Shown here in pieces: positions 1 through 5,540 of a DNA stretch of 11,434 nucleotides. A program made the translations under genes and the position numbers. The first letter of the stretch is position 1; each line of letters starts with the position of its first letter. The notes under the pieces were generated by a model, which saw nothing but the letters and a program-made list of their open reading frames with translations, did no database searches and was not told the origin of the DNA. This stretch comes from an uncultured Clostridia bacterium. Lineage in GTDB: Bacteria > Bacillota > Clostridia > UMGS1883. The stretch is from the NCBI GenBank assembly GCA_947624455.1, contig CANQKL010000042.1:1-11434 (forward strand). Direction: 5' to 3'.

Positions 1-8
1 TTTTTTAT

Positions 9-28
9 CGAAAGGGAGTTCCCTTTCG
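9..28. repeat. Short perfect hairpin near the left edge
   Basis: An 8-bp perfect stem (CGAAAGGG at 9-16 with CCCTTTCG at 21-28) closes a 4-nt loop. A T-run lies at 1-6, before the stem. No T-run follows it on either strand, so it is not a convincing intrinsic terminator. The T-run at 1-6 could be the tail of a terminator whose stem lies outside the window. The rest of 29-72 shows no promoter I would defend. Confidence 0.45.
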
Positions 29-83
29 AGCTTTCCCCATTGTGTATAGAGTTTGACGTGTCGGTATATCTTAGGAGGTTTTT

Positions 84-545
84 ATGACAAGAATATTATT
101 CGTCTGCCACGGCAACATCTGCCGTTCCACCATGGCTGAATTTGTGATGAAAGATATGGTGGAAAAGCTGGGGCTGGAGGAGGAGTTTTATATTTCCTCC
201 GCTGCCACCAGCGCCGAGGAAATAGGCAATCCCCCTCACCCTGGGACAGTTGCCCGACTTAACCGCGCGGGCATACCGGTAAGGGAACACCGAGCTGTAC
301 AGCTGCGCCGGGAGGACTATGATAAATATGACCTCATTGTGGGAATGGATCGCTGGAATATTAAAAATATCCTCCGCATTACCGGCGGCGACCCCGATGA
401 AAAGGTCAGATTGATGCTGAGCTTCTGCCAGAATTGCCGGGACGTGGCCGATCCGTGGTACACCGGAGATTTCGACGCGACCTTTGAAGATGTGCGGGCG
501 GGCTGTCTGGGCATACTGAGTTACTTAAAAATAGATAAAAAATAA
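84..545 (+). CDS. Low-molecular-weight protein tyrosine phosphatase
   Basis: This 153-residue cytoplasmic enzyme should remove phosphate from protein phosphotyrosine through a cysteinyl-phosphate intermediate. The P-loop CHGNICRS is at residues 8-15, with nucleophile Cys8 and phosphate-binding Arg14. The general-acid loop DPWYTGDF is at 123-130, with Asp123 as proton donor. Length and motif order match the family. The residue before the second P-loop cysteine is Ile12. The arginine phosphatase YwlE has Thr there, so tyrosine specificity is the better reading. Thr16 replaces the usual proline after the loop, a mild variation. The ATG is preceded by AGGAGG at 73-78, five bases upstream. The gene sits before the glnA promoter and no functional link to the nitrogen genes is evident. 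It may act on a tyrosine kinase or capsule system elsewhere; that is a guess. Confidence 0.93.
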   Translation: MTRILFVCHGNICRSTMAEFVMKDMVEKLGLEEEFYISSAATSAEEIGNPPHPGTVARLNRAGIPVREHRAVQLRREDYDKYDLIVGMDRWNIKNILRITGGDPDEKVRLMLSFCQNCRDVADPWYTGDFDATFEDVRAGCLGILSYLKIDKK

Positions 546-579
546 AAGGTATTTGGAGAAATAATGGTAAAAAAGCAGG

Positions 580-608
580 TTGAAATTATCTGTCTTTGTT
601 GTTATAAT
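580..608 (+). promoter_or_regulatory. Sigma-A type promoter for glnA, extended -10
   Basis: A -35 box TTGAAA (580-585) is separated by exactly 17 bp from a consensus -10 box TATAAT (603-608). The -10 is preceded by TG plus one base (600-602), an extended -10. Transcription would start near 615, leaving a leader of about 68 nt before the glnA ATG. It is the best promoter visible in the window. Confidence 0.8.
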
Positions 609-645
609 ATTAGAGAAGGGCAATGGGGCCTTTCATCTATTCCGT

Positions 646-665
646 GGCCGTGAATGTTCCCGGCC
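646..665 (+). promoter_or_regulatory. Leader hairpin just upstream of the glnA ribosome binding site
   Basis: GGCCG (646-650) pairs with CGGCC (661-665). Two further inner pairs (G652-C659, A653-T658) are possible around a mismatch. The stem ends one base before the AAGGAGG ribosome binding site at 667-673. It has no following T-run and lacks the paired hexanucleotide loops expected of an ANTAR target, so any regulatory role is inferred only from position. Confidence 0.35.
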
Positions 666-682
666 GAAGGAGGATCTCTTTT

Positions 683-2014
683 ATGGGCAAATACACAAAA
701 AGCGACATAATACGGCTTGTTGAGGAAAATGACGTAAGATTCATACGCCTTCAGTTCACTGACGTTTTCGGTCAGCTTAAAAACATGGCGATCACTAAAA
801 GTCAACTCAAGAAAGCTCTGGACAACCAATGTATGTTTGACGGCTCGTCTATTGCGGGCTTTGCGAAAATAGAACAGTCGGATATGTACCTCTATCCTGA
901 TCTGGATACCTTTGTCATATTCCCCTGGCGGCCCCAGCAGGGCAAGGTCGCCCGTCTCATTTGCGACGTGTATAACTCGGACGGCACTCCGTTTGAGTGC
1001 GACCCGCGTCATATCCTGAAGCGGACACTGAAAGAGGCGGCGGCTTTGGGCTACACATTCAATGTTGGCCCCGAGTGCGAGTTCTTCCTTTTCCACACTG
1101 ACGACGAGGGGTGTCCAACGGTCAAGACCAACGATGAGGGCGGCTACTTTGATCTGGCGCCTATCGACGGCGGAGAAAACTGCCGCAGAGACATTATTCA
1201 GACCTTGGAAGAAATGGGCTTTGAGATAGAGGCTTCCCACCATGAAGTGGCTCCGGGTCAGCACGAGATAGATTTCCGTTATGACGACGCTTTGCGCACG
1301 GCGGACAACATTATCACCTTCAAGCTGGTGGTCAAGTCCATCGCTCAGCGTCACGGACTTCACGCCACATTTATGCCAAAGCCGATATTCGGTATAAACG
1401 GCAGCGGTATGCACACAAATATGAGCCTCATGAACGAGAAGGGCAACGCCTTCTACGACGAGAGTTCGGACAACGGACTCAGCGAGCTGGCTTACTATTT
1501 TATTGGCGGCGTTCTCGATCATATCAAAGGTCTTGCCGCCGTGACCAATCCCACTGTAAACTCCTATAAACGGCTGGTGCCCGGCTATGAGGCTCCCTGC
1601 TACATTTCCTGGAGCTCCTCCAACCGCAGCACTCTCATTCGTATTCCCGCGGCCAGGGGCATGGGTACGAGGGTCGAGCTTCGCTGCCCGGATCCCACCT
1701 GCAACCCGTATTTGGCTTTGGCGGTAATACTAAAGGCCGGTCTTGAGGGCATCAGGGAAAAGTCCGCCCCGCCAGAGAGCGTGAATATTTCAATTTTTAG
1801 CCTGACTGAAAATCAGCGGCTCAGCATGGGCATCGAAAGTCTGCCCGGCACCCTTGAGGCTGCGGTAGCGGCTATGGAAAGGGACAGCCTTGTGCGGGAA
1901 ACTCTTGGCGACAACGCCTTTGAACGCTATGTCAGCGCAAAAAAGGCCGAATGGGACGAGTACCGGACGCAGGTCACCCGCTGGGAAATAGAAAAATACC
2001 TTGGCAAGTATTGA
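683..2014 (+). CDS. glnA: Glutamine synthetase, type I (GSI-alpha)
   Basis: It condenses glutamate and ammonia to glutamine using ATP, as a cytoplasmic dodecamer, and is the main entry of ammonia into metabolism. The 443 residues match the short GSI-alpha class (Bacillus GlnA is about the same). Visible motifs are DGSSIAGF (53-60); metal ligands Glu131, Glu133, Glu188 and Glu195; the KPIFGINGSGMH nucleotide/metal region (233-244) with His244; the glutamate-binding flap NPTVNSYKRLVPGYE (289-303) with Glu303; and NRSTLIRIPA (314-323). No adenylylation-site region of GSI-beta is seen, so feedback and regulator control is expected instead. The position equal to Bacillus Arg62, used in glutamine feedback inhibition, is Lys62 here. 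I chose the ATG at 683 because AAGGAGG (667-673) lies 9 bases upstream. The in-frame ATG at 623 would add 20 unrelated residues and lies within the leader. Confidence 0.97.
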   Translation: MGKYTKSDIIRLVEENDVRFIRLQFTDVFGQLKNMAITKSQLKKALDNQCMFDGSSIAGFAKIEQSDMYLYPDLDTFVIFPWRPQQGKVARLICDVYNSDGTPFECDPRHILKRTLKEAAALGYTFNVGPECEFFLFHTDDEGCPTVKTNDEGGYFDLAPIDGGENCRRDIIQTLEEMGFEIEASHHEVAPGQHEIDFRYDDALRTADNIITFKLVVKSIAQRHGLHATFMPKPIFGINGSGMHTNMSLMNEKGNAFYDESSDNGLSELAYYFIGGVLDHIKGLAAVTNPTVNSYKRLVPGYEAPCYISWSSSNRSTLIRIPAARGMGTRVELRCPDPTCNPYLALAVILKAGLEGIREKSAPPESVNISIFSLTENQRLSMGIESLPGTLEAAVAAMERDSLVRETLGDNAFERYVSAKKAEWDEYRTQVTRWEIEKYLGKY

Positions 2015-2044
2015 GACCTTCTTCGCTGATTAAAGAGGGGGTCT
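2014..2044 (+). promoter_or_regulatory. Intercistronic hairpin covering the ANTAR gene ribosome binding site
   Basis: Bases 2014-2022 pair fully with 2036-2044 (seven Watson-Crick and two G-T pairs) around an 11- to 13-base loop. The left arm begins on the last base of the glnA stop codon. The right arm contains most of the G-rich ribosome binding site (2034-2041) of the next gene. A ribosome finishing glnA would be expected to open it, so expression of the ANTAR protein may be coupled to glnA translation. The role is inferred. Confidence 0.5.
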
Positions 2045-2048
2045 AACG

Positions 2049-2609
2049 GTGAAAAGTGTAATAATTGCTTTTCAGAATCCCGAGGCGGCTGAAACCATAA
2101 GACGGGTAGTTCAGATGGGCGGATACAGCGTCAGCGGAGTTTGTTCCGGCGGCGCCGAGGTCCTGCGTATGCTGGAGTGGTCCCCGGCTTCGGCGGTGGT
2201 CTGCGGCTACAGACTCAAGGACACCACTGCCGCGGATATATACCATGACCTGCCGCGGGGGGTGGGTATGCTGGTGCTTCTGGCGCAGAATCAGGCCGGA
2301 GCGGTGGAGTTGCCCTACGGGATCCAGAGCGTAAATCTGCCATTGAGCCGAACCGCGCTTCTGGATACGCTGAAAACGGTAATAATGATAAATGACAAGC
2401 CCGCCACAAAAAAGAGCGGCGAGGATAAGCGTCCCGGCCGGAGCAATGCGGACAAACAGACGATCGCTCGGGCAAAGGAGCTGTTGATGGAACAGAATAA
2501 TATGACAGAGGATCAGGCGCACCGCTTTATCCAGCGGGTGAGCATGAACAACGGCAGCAAAATGATCGACACCGCCGCGGCTATCCTGGCGGGCAACATA
2601 GTTTATTAG
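2049..2609 (+). CDS. ANTAR-domain RNA-binding antiterminator with degenerate receiver
   Basis: This 186-residue protein has an N-terminal receiver-like half (about 1-115), a charged linker (about 116-135) and a C-terminal ANTAR domain (about 136-185). The ANTAR signature is clear: RAKELLMEQNNMTEDQAHRF at 141-160, then the RVSMNNGSKM region and AAAIL. ANTAR proteins bind paired RNA hairpins and prevent transcription termination. The receiver half looks inactive. The acidic pocket after the first strand reads AFQNPE, the expected phosphoacceptor Asp position falls in VVCGYRL (50-56) with no Asp, and the usual Lys-Pro near the end of the fold is replaced by LPLS. Control by ligand or protein binding is therefore likelier than phosphorylation. 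It starts with GTG, 34 nt after glnA, with AGAGGGGG upstream. From memory, clostridia often carry an ANTAR regulator (called nitR in one species) after glnA, so nitrogen control is a reasonable role. Confidence 0.88.
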   Translation: MKSVIIAFQNPEAAETIRRVVQMGGYSVSGVCSGGAEVLRMLEWSPASAVVCGYRLKDTTAADIYHDLPRGVGMLVLLAQNQAGAVELPYGIQSVNLPLSRTALLDTLKTVIMINDKPATKKSGEDKRPGRSNADKQTIARAKELLMEQNNMTEDQAHRFIQRVSMNNGSKMIDTAAAILAGNIVY

Positions 2610-2612
2610 GGA

Positions 2613-2622
2613 GGGATATCCC
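2613..2622 (+). repeat. Perfect 10-bp palindrome between the dapF SD and start codon
   Basis: GGGATATCCC lies directly against the GTG start of dapF and overlaps the end of the ribosome binding site (AGGGAGGG, 2608-2615). In RNA it could form a small GGG/CCC stem with an ATAT loop that partly masks the site. It may equally be chance. Confidence 0.35.
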
Positions 2623-3459
2623 GTGAAAATTACAAAAATGCACGGCATAGGCAACGACTACATCTATGTCAACTGCTTTGAAGAAACGGTGGCCGACCCG
2701 CAAAGGACGGCAAGGGATCTGAGCGACCGCCATTTCTGGGTGGGCAGCGACGGGCTTGTACTCATCAAGCCCTCGGACGAGGCGGACTTTGAAATGGATA
2801 TGTACAACAGCGACGGCTCTCAGGCGGAAATGTGCGGCAACGCGATCCGCTGCGTGGGTAAGTATGTATATGACAACGGCCTGACCCACAAGACGGGGAT
2901 AAGTATTGCCACCAAGGCCGGAATAAAATATCTGGAGCTGATGTTGAAGGACGGCAAGGTCGCGGCGGCAAAGGTAGATATGGGGGCCCCCATTCTTAAG
3001 CCCGAGCTGATTCCCTGTAATTTCGAGGGGGATGAAGTCATCGCCCAGCCCATAACCGTTAAGGATACACAGTACCGGGTGACCTGCGTTTCCATGGGCA
3101 ATCCCCATGCGGTGGTGTACATCGACGACGTGAACGGCTTGGAGATAGAGAAGATAGGGCCTGACTTTGAAAAGCACGAAAAGTTCCCGCGAAAAACCAA
3201 TACCGAGTTTGTCAAGGTACTGGATCGCAAAAACCTACAGATGCGGGTTTGGGAGCGGGGCGCGGGGGAGACTTGGGCCTGCGGCACCGGGGCCTGCGCC
3301 GTTTTGGTTGCGACTGTGCTAAACGGGCTTTGCGACCGCAGAGCAACCATAAAGCTTCGGGGCGGAGACCTGTTTATTGAGTGGGACGAGATAACGGGTC
3401 ATGTGTTTATGACCGGCCCGGCGGAGACGGTGTTCACCGCGGAGGTGGATTATAAATAG
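2623..3459 (+). CDS. dapF: Diaminopimelate epimerase
   Basis: It converts LL-diaminopimelate to the meso form, the lysine precursor and the cross-linking residue of most Gram-negative and many clostridial cell walls. The enzyme uses two cysteines without a cofactor. Both are present: Cys71 in EMCGNAIRC (69-77) and Cys220 in ETWACGTGAC (216-225). The N-terminal GIGNDY (8-13), the YNSDGS turn (61-66) and MGNPHAV (158-164) are also typical, and 278 residues is the normal length. The start is GTG at 2623, with the ribosome binding site overlapping the ANTAR stop codon and only 13 nt between the genes, so the two are co-transcribed. It acts directly after DapL, encoded next. Confidence 0.97.
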   Translation: MKITKMHGIGNDYIYVNCFEETVADPQRTARDLSDRHFWVGSDGLVLIKPSDEADFEMDMYNSDGSQAEMCGNAIRCVGKYVYDNGLTHKTGISIATKAGIKYLELMLKDGKVAAAKVDMGAPILKPELIPCNFEGDEVIAQPITVKDTQYRVTCVSMGNPHAVVYIDDVNGLEIEKIGPDFEKHEKFPRKTNTEFVKVLDRKNLQMRVWERGAGETWACGTGACAVLVATVLNGLCDRRATIKLRGGDLFIEWDEITGHVFMTGPAETVFTAEVDYK

Positions 3460-3460
3460 A

Positions 3461-3515
3461 GTGGAAAAGCGAGCCGCCGTTGCGGGAACGGGCCGAAGTT
3501 TCGCCATTTTTCCAC
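3461..3515 (+). promoter_or_regulatory. Structured dapF-dapL intergenic region
   Basis: The outer stem GTGGAAAA (3461-3468) pairs with TTTTCCAC (3508-3515). Inside it GCGA (3469-3472) can pair with TCGC (3501-3504), and CCGTT (3477-3481) with AACGG (3487-3491). It begins right after the dapF stop codon. The outer stem is not followed by a T-run, so it does not look like a simple terminator. It may be an RNA processing or stability element that separates dapL expression from the genes upstream; this is inference. Confidence 0.4.
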
Positions 3516-3559
3516 ACAGAAGGACGCACATAAAATAAACAAAAAGGAATGAGATCTAT

Positions 3560-4780
3560 ATGGTTAAAATAAACGAAAATTATCTCAAGCTGCCAGGAAG
3601 CTACCTTTTCAGCGCCATTGCAAAAAAGGTGAACGAGTATTCGTCCGCCCATCCGGACAAAAAGATCATTCGTCTGGGGATAGGCGACGTCACCCGTCCG
3701 CTGCCCAAGGCCGTGATCGAAGCCATGCACAGGGCCGTGGATGAAATGGCCGACGCCGCCACCTTCCGGGGATACGGCCCTGAGCAGGGCTATGACTTTT
3801 TGAGGACCGCCATTGCCGAAAACGACTACAAGGCCCGAGGCGTTGACATTTCGCCTGAGGAGATTTTTGTTTCCGACGGGGCAAAGAGCGACTGCGGCAA
3901 CATCGGCGATATATTTGGCGTGGATAATGTAGTGGCGGTCTGCGATCCGGTATATCCTGTATATGTGGATACTAACGCCATGGCCGGTCGGGCTGGAGAC
4001 TACGACCCCAAGACTGAAACCTGGACAAATCTGGTATATATGCCCTGCCTTGAGGAAAATGGCTTTATGCCTCAGCTGCCGGAGCGGAAGCCGGACATTA
4101 TCTACCTCTGCTTCCCCAACAATCCCTCCGGCGCCGCCATTGGATATGATGAATTGAAGAAGTGGGTGGACTACGCCAGGGAGAACAAGGCCGTCATTTT
4201 GTATGACGCGGCCTATGAGGCTTACATCACCGAGGATCTGCCCCACAGCATATTTGAGATCGAGGGGGCAAAGGAGTGCGCCATTGAGTTCCGCTCCTTC
4301 AGCAAGAACGCTGGCTTTACCGGCACCCGCTGCGCCTTTACGGTGATTCCCAGCGAGCTTAAGGTGGACGGGGTCAGCTTGGCTTCCCTTTGGAACCGCC
4401 GCCACACCACAAAGTTCAACGGCGTGCCTTATATAGTTCAGAGAGGGGCCGAGGCGGTGTACAGCCCTGAGGGCAAGGCTCAGGTGCGGGAGCTGGTGGA
4501 CTTTTACATGAACAATGCCCGGGTCATTCGGGAAGGACTGGCCCAGGCGGGCTTTGGCGTCAGCGGCGGAGTCAACTCGCCCTATGTCTGGATGAAGGTT
4601 CCCGAGGGCATGACCAGTTGGGACTTCTTTGACGAGCTGCTGGACAGGGCCAACGTGGTAGGCACTCCCGGCAGCGGCTTCGGCCCCAGCGGCGAGGGCT
4701 ATTTCCGGCTTACCGGGTTTGGCAGCGCCGAGGCCACGGTCGAGGCCATTGAGAGGATAAAGAGAGTATTCGGGAAATAA
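3560..4780 (+). CDS. dapL: LL-diaminopimelate aminotransferase
   Basis: This PLP-dependent class I/II aminotransferase turns tetrahydrodipicolinate directly into LL-diaminopimelate, taking the amino group from glutamate and bypassing the acylated intermediates of the DapD/C/E route. The 406 residues fit DapL length. The N-terminus ENYLKLPGSYLF (6-17) and GIGDVTRPLP (40-49) are hallmark DapL segments. Pyridoxal phosphate contacts include the NNPSG segment (187-191), Asp216 and Tyr219 in YDAAYE, and Lys249 in SFSKNAGFTG, the Schiff-base lysine. The C-terminal YFRLTGFG supplies the carboxylate-binding arginine. The start ATG is preceded by AAGGA at 3544-3548. Its neighbour dapF encodes the next enzyme of the pathway. 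The 100-bp gap before it holds a structured region rather than another gene. Confidence 0.97.
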   Translation: MVKINENYLKLPGSYLFSAIAKKVNEYSSAHPDKKIIRLGIGDVTRPLPKAVIEAMHRAVDEMADAATFRGYGPEQGYDFLRTAIAENDYKARGVDISPEEIFVSDGAKSDCGNIGDIFGVDNVVAVCDPVYPVYVDTNAMAGRAGDYDPKTETWTNLVYMPCLEENGFMPQLPERKPDIIYLCFPNNPSGAAIGYDELKKWVDYARENKAVILYDAAYEAYITEDLPHSIFEIEGAKECAIEFRSFSKNAGFTGTRCAFTVIPSELKVDGVSLASLWNRRHTTKFNGVPYIVQRGAEAVYSPEGKAQVRELVDFYMNNARVIREGLAQAGFGVSGGVNSPYVWMKVPEGMTSWDFFDELLDRANVVGTPGSGFGPSGEGYFRLTGFGSAEATVEAIERIKRVFGK

Positions 4781-4838
4781 GCGTTCCTAAAGAAATACAA
4801 GAGTTTAATTTTAAATTAATTATATGGAGGTCACAACT

Positions 4839-5540
4839 ATGAAGAAGGAAATGCTTTACGAGGGCAAGGCCAAAAAGGTCTATCTCACTGACAATGAGGA
4901 TCAGCTTATCGTGGATTACAAGGACGACGCCACGGCTTTCAACGGACTTAAAAAGGGCAGTATTGAGAATAAGGGCGTTGTAAACAACCGCATGACAAAT
5001 CTTATTTTCAAAATGCTGGAGAAAAAGGGCATACCCACCCATTTGATCGAGGAACTCAGCGACCGTGAGACGCTTGTTAAAAAGGTGGAGATAGTTCCCC
5101 TTGAGGTGATCGTGCGCAACGTGGCCGCGGGCAGCTTTTCCAAGCGTTTTGGCGTGGAGGAGGGTACGGCTCTGCTCAGCCCCACCCTTGAGTTCTGCTA
5201 TAAAAATGACGACTTGGGCGACCCCATGATAAACGACTACCAGATCTATGCTCTTGGCCTGGCTACAAAGGAGGAGATCAAGACCATCAGCGACCTTACC
5301 TTTAAGGTGAACGATGCGCTTGTAGCCTTCTTCAAGGAATTGAACATCAAGCTCATAGACTTTAAGATAGAGTTTGGCCGCTATCACGGTCAGATCATTC
5401 TTGCCGACGAGATATCTCCCGACACCTGCCGCCTGTGGGACGCCGACACCAACGAGAAGCTGGACAAGGATCGCTTCCGTCGGGATATGGGCGGAGTTGA
5501 AGGCGCTTACGCCGAAGTGTTCAAGCGTTTGGGCCTGTAA
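4839..5540 (+). CDS. purC: Phosphoribosylaminoimidazole-succinocarboxamide synthase (SAICAR synthetase)
   Basis: It joins aspartate to CAIR with ATP, a middle step of de novo purine synthesis in the cytoplasm. The 233 residues match the bacterial monofunctional enzyme. The N-terminal nucleotide-binding segment LYEGKAKKVY (6-15), the RNVAAGSF motif in the first half, IDFKIEFG, and ADEISPDTCRLWD in the second half are all present. I chose the ATG at 4839 because GGAGG (4826-4830) lies 8 bases upstream. An in-frame ATG at 4824 would overlap that site. The 58-bp gap after dapL is very AT-rich, but no clear -35/-10 pair or PurR box was found there. purF follows with no gap. Confidence 0.96.
   Translation: MKKEMLYEGKAKKVYLTDNEDQLIVDYKDDATAFNGLKKGSIENKGVVNNRMTNLIFKMLEKKGIPTHLIEELSDRETLVKKVEIVPLEVIVRNVAAGSFSKRFGVEEGTALLSPTLEFCYKNDDLGDPMINDYQIYALGLATKEEIKTISDLTFKVNDALVAFFKELNIKLIDFKIEFGRYHGQIILADEISPDTCRLWDADTNEKLDKDRFRRDMGGVEGAYAEVFKRLGL

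Noticed and set aside
564..653. A 29-codon frame upstream of glnA with a weak GGAGA before its ATG
   Set aside because: The glnA promoter lies inside it and the predicted transcript starts near 615, past its ATG. The product is not recognisable, so it is probably chance.
646..665. ANTAR target RNA in the glnA leader
   Set aside because: ANTAR targets are paired hairpins with six-base loops and conserved A and G positions. The loop here is 10 or 4 bases and no proper partner hairpin is seen.
623..682. Upstream in-frame ATG for glnA
   Set aside because: It would add 20 residues unlike any GlnA N-terminus, lacks a good SD, and sits in the leader. The ATG at 683 has AAGGAGG and aligns with the family start.
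3491..3511. Possible weak terminator before dapL (short GC stem then ATTTTT)
   Set aside because: The stem needs a bulged base, has only about five pairs, and the T-run is itself taken up by the larger outer stem.
4781..4838. PurR box or promoter before purC
   Set aside because: The stretch is AT-rich but has no PurR-type box and no -35/-10 pair with acceptable spacing.
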